Part shown: positions 34,401 through 46,870 of the stretch, one piece after another
Position numbering within the stretch: position 1 is the stretch's first letter
Layout: every line of letters starts with the position of its first letter
Source of the DNA: Scedosporium boydii
Taxonomy: Eukaryota; Ascomycota; Sordariomycetes; Microascales; Microascaceae
NCBI GenBank assembly: GCA_002221725.1
Contig: NJFT01000163.1
Coordinates: forward strand, 28,352 to 92,351
Reading direction: 5' to 3'
Length of the DNA stretch: 64,000 bases
Translations under genes and position numbers: made by a program
Notes under the pieces: model-generated
What the model saw: the letters and a program-made list of their open reading frames with translations, nothing else
The model's database searches: none
What the model was told of the DNA's origin: nothing

Positions 34401-36199
34401 GTAGTCCTGTTGTCGATAATGACGACGTGTCGGTTAGCGATGCACCGTATGCGTCAAGGAGGGTCATCCGGAGCCAGTCTAGTGCGCTGAGTCTCCTGGA
34501 CAGGAAGGATAGCAACAAAACTGTCGCGGAAACTTCTACGACCGAAGCTAACGCCTTCGGACGGGTTGAAGGACCGTTTGCGCTGGTTCCGACGCATCGG
34601 CCAGGGCCCGCGTCGGATACGCTTAGTAGTGCCCCCAGCTCGGCGACGAGGGTCAAGGCGAACCACTCGTACCAGGGCAATGATCCCAGCATTCTGAAGA
34701 TGTTAGATAACATGTACATCGACAACTATCCTCACGATATTGTGGAGTTTGGGCCGCTAGTCCAGCCGATCTCTAGGAAGAAGGGCAGGGTTAATGGCCA
34801 GGTCCAGGCGCCATGGAAACCGGCCAGCCGGCTCGTGGCGACATTTTCCGAGCACCACGGCGCGGTCAACAGGGTGGTGGCATCTCCGGATCACGTCTTC
34901 TTCATCACGGGCAGCGACGACGGCGCCGTTAAGGTCTGGGACACGGCGCGGTTGGAGCGCAACAGCACGCATAGGTCGCGGCAGACGCACCGCCACGCCG
35001 CTGGCTCGAGGGTGCTCGCGCTATGCTTCATCGAGAACACGCACTGCTTCATCAGCTGCGCCAGCGACGGCAGCGTGCATGTGGTCAAGGTCGACACGGC
35101 GCCGTCGAGCAACGCGCTGCGGTACCCGAAGCTGAGGCTGCTGCGCGAGTACCAGCTGCCCGAGGGCGAGTACGCGGTTTGGGTGGAGCATTTCAAGGTG
35201 GAGACGAGCTCGGTTATGGTGTTGGCGACGAACAGGTCGAGGATCCTGGGCATCGACCTGAGGACCATGACGCTGCTCTACGTGCTGGAGAACCCCGTGC
35301 ATCACGGCACGCCTACGTGTTTCTGCTTGGACAGGAGGCGCAACTGGTTGTGTCTGGGGACGTCGCACGGCGTGCTGGACCTGTGGGATCTACGGTTCAA
35401 GATGAGGCTCAAAGCGTGGGGCATCCCCGGCGGAGGGCCGATTTACAGGATGTGCATACACCCAGTCAAGGGCCGCGGGCGGTGGGTGTGCGTCGCGGGA
35501 GGCACGGGCCTGGGAGAGGTGACGGTGTGGGATCTCGAGAAGACGTCGTGCAGGGAGATTTACAGAGTCGGCGGCAACAAGGAAGGGCCTAAGAGTTACG
35601 AGCCGTGGGAGGTGGACGACGACAAGCGCGAGGGCATGCTGGGGAGGTTCGCCACGAGCATCGAGCCCACTTTATCCTCGTCAACCACCACGGGAAGCAC
35701 CGACCGCGGCGTACGGGCCATGGTGGTGGGCACGTCGCTGGGCGAGGACCCGCGGGACGTGCGGCACGCTTTCATCGTCACGGGCGGGTCGGACAAGAAG
35801 CTCCGGTTCTGGGACCTGTCGCGCATCGAGAACTCGGTCATCTACAGCGGGTTGCAGGCCGACGAGGCGCGGCCGACGTTTACTGCTAGCCATACCACGG
35901 CGTCCACGACCCTCAACATGGAGAGGGCGGCGACGAGGCATTCTTCGTCGGGCAAGGGCAAGGATGGGGCCGCCGCCGCCGCCGCCGCCGCCGCTGGCGA
36001 TGGATCGAGCGGTGGCGGAAGCGCCAAGGGTTCTGCTAAAGGGAAGAGCAAGGCGGCGAGGAGTACGGTGATTTCGATGCAGCAGCAGCAGCTTTTGAGG
36101 AGTCATCTTGATGCGATTCTGGATGTTGCGCTGTTGGAGAGCCCGTATACGATGACTGTTTCGGTGGATCGGTCGGGGGTCGTGTTTGTGTTTCAGTAG
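31422..36199 (+). CDS. vps15: VPS15 regulatory protein kinase of class III PI3-kinase
   Basis: Two exons (31422-31635, 31692-36199) give 1,573 residues. The 56-nt intron has donor GTAAAT, branch ACTAAC and acceptor ATAG. The N-terminal MGQGFS is a myristoylation signal, as in Vps15. The kinase domain (about residues 27-320) has a loop SIGNARFM, a lysine in VLVKIL, HGDIKAQN in place of HRDxxxxN, and DFS in place of DFG; these substitutions are the known Vps15 pattern. HEAT-like repeats follow (about 330-750). A Ser-rich linker leads to C-terminal WD40 repeats (about 1119-1573), for example FITGSDDGAVKVWD and TGGSDKKLRFWD, which close with VSVDRSGVVFVFQ. An alanine run (GCC x8) near 35971-35994 interrupts the last WD repeats. 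Known role: scaffolds Vps34 with Vps30/Atg14/Vps38 on endosomes and phagophores, in autophagy and vacuolar sorting. Confidence 0.95.
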
Positions 36200-37550
36200 A
36201 GGTGGTGAGAGATGATGAAAGGAGAGAAGGGAAAGAAGGAGGGAGAGAGAGGTTGCCGAGTCCGAGTTAATGGATGATGATAACCGTGTACGAGTTTACA
36301 ACAATTAGGAACGAGGGTCACTGGTGGGGTTCGCTTGGTGCAATTGTTGGTCTTGCGATTTCTGGCTTGTAATACTGGGGCATTTAATACACTACAACAG
36401 ACAGGGGCGCCTTGGGAGTTTTGTCGGAGTTGAGTTGAGTCGATGACATCAATAAAGTGCTCACATTAGCTACATTACTCCAGGAGTAACGAAATCCTTC
36501 GGGTCAAAAAATAGCGCCGTTAACCTCGCTAGAGGCACGGGTGAGGAAAATATTGCTTCCGCATCAATGGATGTGAAAAGCTCCGTTCTTAACACGAGAA
36601 GAGAAAAAAAAAAAAAAAAAAAAAAAGGAAACGCCGGGCATTCCAGCGCAATTCCTGATCCCATGAAGCGATAATTGCCGCGCATATGCGGCTTATTGCG
36701 GGCGGGATGTCGTCACGACGATTCCGTTATCACTTTATCAGGCTCTGTTCAGGCATCTCACTGCTCAGCCGTTCAGCTTTCTCGGTGCTCCGAGCGGAGA
36801 TAGGCTCGCTCCGTCTCCGAGAGGTCGAATTTGGTGGAGCTTGTGCCACAAATGCGGCGTGTGTGGCTTGTTCCGGAGATCTCCAACCAATCGGAGGCGA
36901 TACTTCGCTGTAAGGGTGGGGCACGTTAACCATCCGAGTTTGCCTTACAAGCTCCATTCTCCAATTTGCACGGGGAATGGAGCCTGGACCAGGCCCTTCT
37001 TCCACCCCCTGCAACAATGAGCGGCGTTGCTCTCTTTTTTCAGGCGTTTGGTTCGGGCCTAAGATAAGTTGATAACAAGAAGGTCGAGGCCAAGCTTTTT
37101 TTAGGGTACTTTCGGTCGCTGTTACTGCGCTCCACTGGCCCGTTGCGTAGTGACGCAGGCGTATTGTATCTGATGTATCTTATTGTGTCCCGAAATCTTG
37201 CTGTATCCGGTCCGTTCAATGTATCAATGACCTTTTTCCCTTTGGGTCCAGGTCCCTTTTTTGCTTGGTCTTGGTCTTCAAGGTTCCTTTTCCCCCCTCC
37301 AAAAGAAAAGTAACGGATTCTCGGACGACGAGACAAAAACATTTGATTCTTCTTTTTTTTTTTTTTTTCTCTTTTCTACAAACCTCAAACCTTGTTCTTC
37401 CTTCCCTTAACCTCTCACTTCTCTCCCTCTCCATCCCCACCAGTCCATTTTCCTTTGGTTCACGACGATAGACCTGTGTTTTCCTTCTTTATACCTGCTT
37501 TCTTTCTTAATCCCCAACTTCGAGTCTTCTTTGCACTTGAATCCTTCACA
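36200..37550. other. Intergenic region with IDH2 promoter and leader
   Basis: 1.35 kb between VPS15 and IDH2. It contains an uninterrupted A23 tract (36604-36626) and no supportable gene. The last 250 nt before the IDH2 start are C/T-rich with a 16-T tract near 37353, typical of highly expressed fungal gene leaders. Confidence 0.55.
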
Positions 37551-39286
37551 ATGCTAGCAGTCAGGAGCTTCTCTATTACGGCGAGGCACTGTGCTCGCTC
37601 GGCGGGTCCTCGGAAAACGGTTAGCGTCGCGATCCAGGTAAGGCTACCTACCAAACCGCACTTCCCTCTGGCCGAGAGCTGTGAAGCTCTCGCGACGATG
37701 GGGCCAGCAATTGAAGCACTTTTGGGGGGCAATTGGACTAATATGTTGTTCGTTGACAGGCTCAGCGATACTATTCCGCTAGCAAGGAGCGAGTGGCCAA
37801 GTTTGAGGGTGTCAAGGATGTTAATGTGAGTTTTTCGGGTTCTTTCTGCCATTTGTTCCTGACAATGCATGATGTTGTTACCTTGCAGATGACGGGAGAA
37901 CACATGGGAAAAACTGACCGTTCTTTTAGGGAAACTACACGGTCAGCTTGATCGAGGGTGATGGTATCGGTCCCGAGATTTCTTCTGCTGTCAAGAACAT
38001 TTTCGCTGCTGCCAAGGTGCGTCTTTTTTTTTCTTCTTCTTCTTCTTTTCCTTCCAATTGTTCAGAATATCCCGCGATCACGATCGGGAAGTGGACTTGG
38101 GCCAGGTATCCTTCGTTATCGACGTCACCCTGCTTCGCCTATTACAGCTATCGATGCTGCACCTCACCGCAGCCTCGATTGGAGGTCGTGGAATCGTGGG
38201 ACGAAAACGGAAACTGTTCTGAGATATTGGTCGCTAATATTTCCTTCTTTTTCATTGATTAGACTCCTATTCAATGGGAACCCATTGAAGTCACTCCCAT
38301 TATCAAGGACGGAAGGTCGGCGATTCCCGATGCGGCGATTGAGAGTATCGAGAGGAACAAGGTCGCCCTCAAGGGCCCCCTTGCGGTATGTTGCGAAGAA
38401 CCCCCCCCCCCCCTTCCCCCTAACCGAAACAATATCGCCTCAAACCTTCTCCCATGAAGATCCCCAGTGCTAATCCTTACTTCCACTTCTATAGACCCCC
38501 ATTGGCAAGGGCCATGTCTCGCTTAACCTGACCCTCCGACGAACCTTCAACCTCTTCGCCAACCTCCGGCCCTGCCGATCGATCGCGGGCTACAAGACCC
38601 CCTACGACAACGTCGACACCGTGCTCATCCGAGAGAACACCGAGGGCGAGTACTCTGGCATCGAGCACGAAGTCGTCGACGGCGTCGTCCAGTCCATCAA
38701 GCTCATCACCCGCGATGCCTCCGAGCGCGTCCTCCGCTTCGCCTTCCAGCACGCCGAGGAGATCGGCCGCAAGAAGGTCCGCGTAGTACACAAGGCCACC
38801 ATCATGAAGCTCAGCGACGGTCTCTTCCTCACCACCGCCCAGCAGATCGCCAAGGAGTACCCCCACATCGAGTTCGACGCCGAGCTCCTCGACAACACCT
38901 GCCTCCGCATGACCACCGACCCCGTCCCCTACAACGACAAGGTTCTCGTCATGCCTAACCTCTACGGTGACATTCTCTCCGACATGTGCGCCGGCCTCAT
39001 CGGCGGTCTCGGCCTCACCCCCTCGGGTAACATGGGTGACGAGGTCTCCATCTTCGAGGCCGTCCACGGCTCCGCCCCCGATATTGCCGGCCAGAACAAG
39101 GCGAACCCCACTGCGCTGCTTCTCAGCTCCATCATGATGCTGCGACACATGGGTCTTACCGAGCATGCTGTCCGCATCGAGAAGGCCATCTTCGATACTC
39201 TTGCTGAGGGTAAGAGCCTTACTGGTGATCTTGGTGGCAAGGCCTCTACTTCGCAGTATGCCGATGCCATTATTGCCAAGCTTTAA
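37551..39286 (+). CDS. idh2: Isocitrate dehydrogenase [NAD], mitochondrial, catalytic subunit IDH2
   Basis: Five exons (37551-37637, 37760-37825, 37930-38016, 38263-38385, 38495-39286) give 384 residues, and every junction is phase 0. The N-terminus [19 protein letters not shown] is a mitochondrial presequence. Family motifs are [12 protein letters not shown], the substrate-contacting [30 protein letters not shown] and the dehydrogenase signature [20 protein letters not shown], then SGNMGD and [14 protein letters not shown]. The conserved isocitrate-binding Arg and Lys residues indicate the catalytic (IDH2) rather than the regulatory (IDH1) subunit. Reaction: isocitrate + NAD+ to 2-oxoglutarate in the TCA cycle. 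Introns are 122, 104, 246 and 108-109 nt, longer than elsewhere in this window. An alternative acceptor at 37887-37888 would shift the frame and is not used in the model. The last exon has strongly biased C-ending codons, which suggests high expression. Confidence 0.95.
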
Positions 39287-41799
39287 ATTATTATGGAGAG
39301 ACTAGTGGGGGGTGGAATGTACATAGAAACAAGAAAAGAAACTAGATACCACGGTTGGTCCGACTCTCTCACTCCCTTGACCGGCCTCTTGGCGTCAGTG
39401 TCTCATCAAGGAGATAGAGGGAGCGGGGATAGAGGTACGCATATTTTTTCAGGGCTTTTTTGGAGGGCGAGTTTTTGGCATGGGAGCTCTGAGGTTTTTC
39501 ATTTTTTAACCCACTTTTTCTTTTGTTTTTCATGTTCAAATAGTAGACTGTATTTAGGGATGGGATGACGGATACGAAGACTCGAAACTTGGGCCGTTGC
39601 CTAGACACTAAAAAGGGGGAGTGGCGGAGGATGTACTGTAAGCATTCTTGATGTGAATAGATGGATGAGATTGATGTTTCGCTCCTTAGACCTGCTTGCG
39701 AGTGAAGTTATGGATGGATACATTGGGTGCAGAGATGGGCTATGGCATTGCTGCTTCATGGCGCAATTAAGTCGAGAGGTGTGGTGTAGATCAGAAAGGG
39801 AAGTGAGGCTCATGTCGCTCATGGAGAATGAGGTTAGACATCTTGACGGCTATACAAGACAGGCAGGTCCAGGCGTAGGTGTGGAAAAGCATTGTCTCAC
39901 CCTCACTCTGAACGAAGCATGTGCCGTTTGGATCTTAAAGACCGGGATTACCACGCTAAACATCGCGGGCTGCCATCGTCATGGAAAGGTGTGTAACCCA
40001 AGAGTAGTGAGGTGAGCGATGGTGTACGGTGTCCCCGGTCAGACACGGTGGACAGGGGAGGAAAGGTGTGAGAAAGATGCCTGAGAGTTGGCATTGGCCC
40101 AAAGAGGAATCTGCTCGCGAGGACGGGTTCGTGTCCCCCGTTCATGCTTCCCGGTCCCGATTGCTCCCTCTCTCCCGGGCCTACCTTTGCGGCATGCCCG
40201 AGTCGTCTAAAGGATTGTCTATTTGGTGGGTTTGATGCTTTACGACACGAGTGCCCAAACTGCATTCAGCAGGCCTCGGTCGCGATGAATTTGTCCTCCT
40301 CACGCGACTCATGCCTAATCAATTGGGCGAGTTCTCCAGAGGAATCTCGGCTACGACGTCTTTGTTGGGGTAGACACGAGACATCAATGCATCAATGACG
40401 TCTTTCCATGTTCCATGTTCCATGTGAAATTGTAAAAAAATTGGGGGGCACAAGCAGGCGGTGTCCCTCGGTGTAGGATCGGGAAATATGCGCGGGGGAA
40501 AATGACTTTTCACAACGTCAACGTGCATATCCCCAAACTTTTCAACATAAGAAATCTAAAAATGTTATTCCTTTCCCTATCGCCGATGGGATCGTGAGAT
40601 GGAATGGGACTGGATATGCAACGTTTGTGCATACACAGGTTTCATTTCTTTCTTCTTCTCTGCAATAGGCATCCCCGGAGGAGCCTTGCAGTTCCAGAGC
40701 TGAGACTTTGCCTGCCCGATCCCTTTCCCCCAAGGGCAGCGGCCCCCCGGGGAGATGAATAAGGCAAGGGCTTGGCAGGTCCGAGGAGAAAAGAGACACT
40801 GACTGTCCAGAAGAAGTTAAGCGCTCGCCGCTGGCTGGCTGGTACCATTGCGGTGCGTATCTGTTTGTGGAACATCGAGGATGGACGGGCCGGGCCCTCC
40901 ATATTGTTACGTTACTTGACCGCCCTTACAACAGGCAAAGGTTGAGTTTTGATTGAAATTCAGATGTAGGCCGGCTCTATCCTGTAGTCTCATCATGGCT
41001 TGTCCAATGTGATCACTAGATGGAACTCTTGAGCTTACAAAGGGAAAGCTAGGGAGGCAGGATACAGAACCTCTCCTTACTTGTCGTCAGACCTCAGGCC
41101 ATGGAGGCATACATTGATCTTCCCCTCCTCGAGAACCCAAACTCAATCCCAAGGCAATGTATTTTCACGTTTCCTTTCTCGTTTCTGCACCCGCACCCAT
41201 CGGGAAACTAGCAGAGTCTCAGCTGGTTCCAACCTTAGTGCAAGGCGGCAACGAGCGCTGCAAGTTATATCACTATCAAGAGCCCGAGCATAAGAGCTTC
41301 CTAGTCTCGCACCACTTGGAGTGCGGGCAGGAAGAGAAACACCCCCATTCTGCCCAACTGCAGGAAGACACATGTTGCTTTTCTATCTCTTGCTAGTGTA
41401 CAACATTGATCATTCTCGTTCCTGAGGGCTTTTCATCGTGGAAGAACCAACAGTTCTCTCATTCCCTTTTCCACGAAAGGCTTGCCCGAAGTCAATGTCC
41501 CCCGTACCACTGAGTCGGGAAGATACGTTTCCCTCTAAACTAACGCAGAGATTAAACGCAATCAAAATGAGGGGAGGGGAAAAAAAAGAAAAGAAAAAAA
41601 AGGACTTCATAATAAGGATCTTCCGGAAAGGTCGGCTGGCAAAGTTCCCTCTACACCAGACTACACCAGGCTTTACGCCCCACCTCAGGAACCCCGAAGC
41701 ATAGTGTAAATGATGGAAGACCCTCGCCATTTTTGGCGCCAATCGAGGGTACATAGCATCTACTTTGTGATGTAATACACTTCACCCCCGGCAGGGGTT

Positions 41800-41826
41800 C
41801 GGGCTCGGGACCGGGATCGGGATCGG
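41800..41826. repeat. 6-bp tandem repeat, CGGGAT-like
   Basis: Units CGGGCT, CGGGAC, CGGGAT, CGGGAT and a partial CGG run consecutively. GGGTTCGGG-type sequence precedes them. Confidence 0.8.
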
Positions 41827-42060
41827 AGGCTTAGAAAGGCGATCCCGGCTCATTTTCAGAAGAAGCGGGGATCGAATTCTCGTATAGTTGCTTTTAGCTT
41901 TCAGAAGAAGGCAAATAAAGCAATTCTGGTTCTTCGGGATCGGAGAGTCGCCATCTAACTTTTTGCGCCGACCGAGCTCCGCAAGACACGCCGGGGTTCG
42001 GGATTGGTCATCAGAGTGGAGCCCGCCCTCAAGCTTTGTCCTTTCTCCCAAAGAGTAATA

Positions 42061-42087
42061 CGGAATGAACGGAATGAACGGAATGAC
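42061..42087. repeat. 9-bp tandem repeat, CGGAATGAA x3
   Basis: Two exact CGGAATGAA units and a third ending in C. Read on the plus strand they encode a short MNGMNGM repeat in a frame that is otherwise not convincing. Confidence 0.85.
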
Positions 42088-43136
42088 TGGATCCAGCCAC
42101 CGAAGAATATCGCGATTTGAGGGGGAAAATGAGGACAGAAAGAAAGAGCGATATCAAGCAAAAACAATTTCGAAAGGATTCTTTTCTGATCATCGATGGC
42201 CACATGTCATTCCATTGACGTCCCAAGAAGGAGGGGTCTGCGTTGGCCCTGCAGGAAATGCTTTCCTTGGCCTTTTTATCATTTGGTGCGGGCTTCTAGA
42301 AGCTTTCCGGATTGCTGCAATGTTGGGAGAGGATCATGCGGATGGCCAATGGGAGGACACGATGACGGACTGGGAAAAGTACTTGGCATTTGGTGGTGAC
42401 ATGAGGTCACTGAGGTTCAAGGAGTGGGCATTGGCTGTGGGAGGTGGGGAAAGCTAGGGTGTGAGTCTAGTAAATCAGGGTTCGATTGGACTGTGTAGAG
42501 ATGTGATGCAGCACTGTTCGTCAGAGCTCTGCATCAGTTGTTTCTTGATCATCGCTGCCCGCTGACACTCCCAATTCAAGTAAATACATTTCCAGGCTCG
42601 AGCTCATAGCTATCTGGGGTATGAGTAAGTAGTGTAATACCTAAAGCCTGGCTACGAAATACTAGTTATCCGCTTATTCTGGCACTCCAGGCATTCGACT
42701 GATGTCAAGAAAAGCTCCGCCCTTGATCAACCCGTCCGACGATCGCCTTCTCTTGGCCCTCACAACTCATCTTTTTTATTCTTTTCTATAACCCCCCATT
42801 CGGTTTTAAGATTCTCATTTCTCACTCTCGGCTCAGACAGCAGGGTGATTGGTCGCGTGAGCAACATCTTCCATCGAATGGGAAGAGGGCGGCCGAATAT
42901 GTCCGACAACCCTCAAGGCCTCAACGCACGATTTTCGTCGTATATAACGCGCATCCTGCATGCACCTTTATGGATAATAATATGTGTTGTGTTGTTCTAG
43001 AAGAACAGGGCTTCAAAAAGCGGTTGATGCATATGTAAGACGAATTTTAAGCTGCAATCTGTACGTGAGGAATAGGCATACATTCATTGCCTATGTGCTA
43101 GGATAGGTCAGTGTTGCGAACATGCCAATCTTACTG

Positions 43137-43185
43137 GTGCGTGGTGCGTGGTGCGTGGTGCGTGATGCGCGATGCGCGATGTGTG
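43137..43185. repeat. 7-bp tandem repeat, GTGCGTG x4 plus three degenerate units
   Basis: Four exact GTGCGTG units, then ATGCGCG, ATGCGCG and ATGTGTG. Seven units of 7 bp span 49 bp. The gradient of divergence toward the right end suggests one-sided slippage growth. Confidence 0.9.
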
Positions 43186-45562
43186 TTGGCCTTGGCCCCC
43201 CCTCAGACAGCAGAGTGTTGATCGCCCGGCTGCAGCTCCGCACCAGTTGTAGGATCAAAAAATGCCAATTTCCCAGCTCTCCAGACACAAGACCCCGTCT
43301 AATCATTGGAGCTGCCCTAAAAAGGCGTCTGAAGCAGCGGATCATCGACCTTTGGCGTCTTACCCCATAGACGGGCTCCACCCAGGTACAGTAGTGTAGA
43401 ATCTAGATAGCGTTGATACACTTTCACGACTGGCTCTGCCCGTCTTGTCTGTGAGACCCAGTGCACTGCAGCAACCAAGTCGCGTTAGTGATCTCCGGCG
43501 CATTTGACACCTACTAGAAACGAAAACGACGATAGCCTGAAAATGAAGAAGGAACAGAAAAAAGAAGGGGGGGCAGTCCTGTTGGGAAGAAGAGCCTGGC
43601 GGGAACGAGTGCCACCGACGCCCGGGGGGGTCGCGGCAAGCAAGCACGGTTAACTCGGCTGTTGCGGCCAGGCGGACGGCGGCTTAAAGAAACCTGCGGT
43701 GAGAGAAATTACCTCAAACATTCCACCGATAATACCAAGAAAATCGTAGGTCGTATAAGCCGAGCGACGTGGAATATGGGTCTACGCATCGTACTTCCTT
43801 CATCCCGTACGGGCGTACGAAGTAGCTCGTAGCGAAATGAGAGAAATAGAAAAAAGACACGATAACCACTTGTTTAAATACCGCCCCCAAAGGAGTAGTG
43901 GAGATGGGCAGATGAGGCACGTCAAGAGAAACGACGGATGCGGCGGATCAGAGTGGGATTCGCGGAAAAGAGGATAGCCTCCTTCGTAGTTTGGTGAAGT
44001 GGGCAAGTAATGAAACAACGCTTTTTCGACGCTATAATGTGGAGTAGAGAAGCGTACTTCCCAAGCTTGGACAGATGTTAGAGGAACCACGGAGAACTTT
44101 GGTTCACGCAGATGCCCCCTCTCATCAATCTATCGGGTAACAACAAGTATCATCTCGCTTGTAGCGTATCGACTAGGGTCGATCTGAGTATCCGCGGATT
44201 GGGAGTAGCCTCGCACAGATTAGAGGCCCCATTTTTCTCGTAGCCTCCTTGGAGGCAAAAAATGGCTCACGTTTCCAGATTTCCTTGATTTGCTTCGATC
44301 CTCTGTCCACCGTCCAGATAAATCCACTTTGGACCGACCTGGCGTCCTGATTCCGATTCCCCGCTACTTTGAAGCTGGGACCCCCATAGTCGCGCCAGAC
44401 CGACTCTTTTTTAGGCAGGTTTCACGGTCGATGAGACTTTAAGGGTTCTGGTTCTGGTATCGAAGAGTATCATCGTTGTTACTGGCAATAATAGGCGAGG
44501 AATTCGGGCCACTTTTAGGTATGAAGTAGCAGGGCTAAGAGAAGAGATGTCAACTTAGTCCTCAATACTGATGGTTTATCTTTGTTGAATATTCTCAACA
44601 GCCTGGCGAAGAGGAGCAGGAGTTGTGGGTGTCGTGTAGAACACTCACTGTATGCGGCGCTGGTGGTGGCACGGTCCGGAGTGGCTGTTGTTTACTCGGT
44701 ACACCCTCCCCGTAAACGTCAAAGATTCTCACTCCCCTTCAACATTGAAACGCCTCCCGAGCAAACTCCAGAAATAGAGCGGGAGAAATGCGAAAAAAGA
44801 AGGAAAGGATAAAAAAAGTCTCATTCGTAAACTTCAAGGCTCATTGTTCCCAAGTTGCCAAGTCCCCTCGACCAGTGGAGTACTCCACAATACCAGGGCA
44901 GCGCACTTGTCGGCGTCTCGGAACAAAGGAGCTCTGTGGTGGAACCGCGTATCAGCTACTTGCCCTTTTCGGAGGTGGCACATCGCCAATGGGGGCGGTC
45001 TTGTTCCTCGGGGAGTTGGGGGTGTTCCCATCTTTCCTTGCTCCTCCCTCGAATTGGCTCGCCCCTAACGGAGCATGTGGAGCATCGATGATTCAATGAT
45101 GTTTAGCGCTTGGTGACGCCTTCTTTCTAGTAGGCTACTAATGGACAAGTAGTGTGAAGCTTTCTGTTCGCGTTCGGGATCGTTATTTCCCTCGCTTCCC
45201 CGACCTGGCCGGCCCCTTGCTCCCGCACGCCCTTGCTCCTGCTTGACTCTCTAATCTGACTTGATATTCCCACTCTCAACACGTCCCTTCCCGTTGTACA
45301 TCTCTCTCTCACACACCCCTTCTCCCGTTTCCACTGCTCGTCAAACTATTTAAGACCCCGACCTTCTTCTTCTTCTTCTCGAAACCTTTCCCCCTCCACT
45401 TTTTTCTTCCCATCCACCACCCTAGACTCTTTCGAGCATCCTTCTCCAGGTTCATTGCCTCTGAAAACATAATCTCTGTTGACCATTTACCAACCCTCGC
45501 GAACCCGCGACCCAATCGTCCTTCCACGCACATCTCCTTCATACCTACAAATACCAAACACA

Positions 45563-45865
45563 ATGCCTGCTCCCGCTAAGGTTACCGGCAACCACGTCGC
45601 TGCTGCCCTCGAGGGCAAGGGCATCAAGTTCCACATCAAGACCGGAAACGCCAAGTACACCGCCCACCTCCAGGACCGCGCCACCTAGTAAGTGTCTTTC
45701 AAGTGCTTCGTTTGGTTCCCCTGTCTTTCGGCAGTCAAGAACTGTGTCGATTGCGCATGTTATAAGGATGGCAATTAACAGTCTATCTTTAGTGAGCGTG
45801 CCAAGGCCACCCGCACCAACTCCTCCAGTTCGACTTCCTCCAACAACTCCAACGCCAGCCGGTAA
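45563..45865 (+). CDS. Small basic fungal protein, 65 residues
   Basis: Two exons (45563-45687 and 45793-45865) with a 105-nt intron (GTAAGT donor, TTTAG acceptor). The product begins MPAPAKVTGNHVAAALEGKG, then IKFHIKTGNAKYTAHLQDRA, then TYERAKATRTN and a Ser/Asn tail ending NASR. It has no membrane segment or signal peptide. Exon 1 codons are almost all C- or G-ending, as in highly expressed genes, and the upstream 250 nt form a C/T-rich leader with CACAATG at the start. Both point to a real, well-expressed gene despite the small size. I think related short proteins occur in other ascomycetes but do not know a function. Confidence 0.65.
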
Positions 45866-46870
45866 ATTCGTTGTCCAAAGAACAGCATCGAACAGCCTCT
45901 AGGCAACACCTTGCCTCTGAGATCCAACACTATTTCTTTTGCTGTCCATGGAATTTCACCCAGGACAGTTAACTGCCTTTGCTCTGCTCTTTATCTGAAG
46001 ACTTAGCGAGGCAAGGAGTTTAAGGATGGAAAATTGATTATACTAGTATTGACGCTTGATGACTCCCCTTTTAATATTTTTACGCATGGCAATGGAGCCT
46101 TTTCAGCATTGAACCTACCTACATGAGATTTGAGATTTGGCATGGAAATAGGGTACATGGGGTGGTGGAGCTAGTCTAGTGAAGCTGGGCTGTTCCTTCC
46201 TGAACAGAGATGAACCCTTAACTTCAACTTTTTCGTGCCTTTCTTGATATGTGATCAGTGTTATTGCTGGGCCTTTTTGTTTCATGTCTTGACAATGGGT
46301 CTAAATGCCCTCGCTTTCCTGTCTATACTCCTAAATGGTGGGGGAGGCTGCTATAAGCGAGGAGAAACCTGGATTCAGTATCGTTCCCTCGGCCGGCATG
46401 TCACTGTCAGGCATCTTTTGAAATAAGCCCGGTGGTAGGGCTGAATTCAGTCGTCGAAACGCCTTGGCTGAGGCTCTAGGGCTGATCTCGCCTCGTTCCC
46501 AAGTGGAGGTGGCGCAGCACCGTCTCCTTGGTCTGTCTGCTCGGGCTGGTTTTCCTCCTCTGACACGAGACGACCTCTGAAGCCGTCGGTGTGATATTCA
46601 ACCTTTTTCTCTCGAAGCGCTTCTCAGGTAGATAGACAATAGACTAGTATAGCATATATATACACTTATTGACCTTGTCCTGGGTTTTTATTTATCCGAG
46701 CGAGCCAGGTAGCCGGATCGTACCAGATTATCTTCGATTGGGGTTAGATCGATCAGTAGAATATGTCTTCCACCTATCCAGTCAAGGACAGAGCTCCAGA
46801 GGATCAGATAGAGGCATTTACGAAACCTCCCCCCACTCTAGTAGAACCCGCTTTTACCTACGGAGTATTT
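45866..46870. other. Intergenic 3' region, no gene seen
   Basis: One kilobase between the 65-residue gene and the broken APH-like gene, which converge. It should hold both 3' untranslated regions. TACGGAGTA, a sister of the dispersed motif, is at 46859-46867, four bases beyond the APH-like stop. Confidence 0.5.

Larger units (their letters stand above)
39287..45562. other. 6.3 kb gene-poor block
   Basis: I see no supportable gene between IDH2 and the small gene at 45563. It holds several short tandem repeats (41800, 42061 and 43137, listed separately), TTCCATG x3 near 40410 and one TACGAAGTA (43816-43824). The final 250 nt, C/T-rich with TTCTTCTTCTTC, look like the leader of the 45563 gene. 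The larger open frames (for example 42065-42457 plus) are low in coding character. Confidence 0.5.

Noticed and set aside
37888..37929. Alternative acceptor in IDH2 intron 2
   Set aside because: Using the AG at 37887-37888 shifts the frame and gives a stop after about 20 codons; the acceptor at 37928-37929 restores the conserved [12 protein letters not shown].
38489..39166. 225-codon open frame antisense to IDH2
   Set aside because: It lies exactly over the last IDH2 exon, whose C-ending codon bias suppresses antisense stops. No protein-like features.
41800..43185. CRISPR-like spaced repeats
   Set aside because: The repeats are simple contiguous tandems without spacers, and the organism is a eukaryote.
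44242..44255. GCCTCC-TT-GGAGGC hairpin
   Set aside because: Six-bp arms with a two-base centre are too short to be notable in 64 kb.
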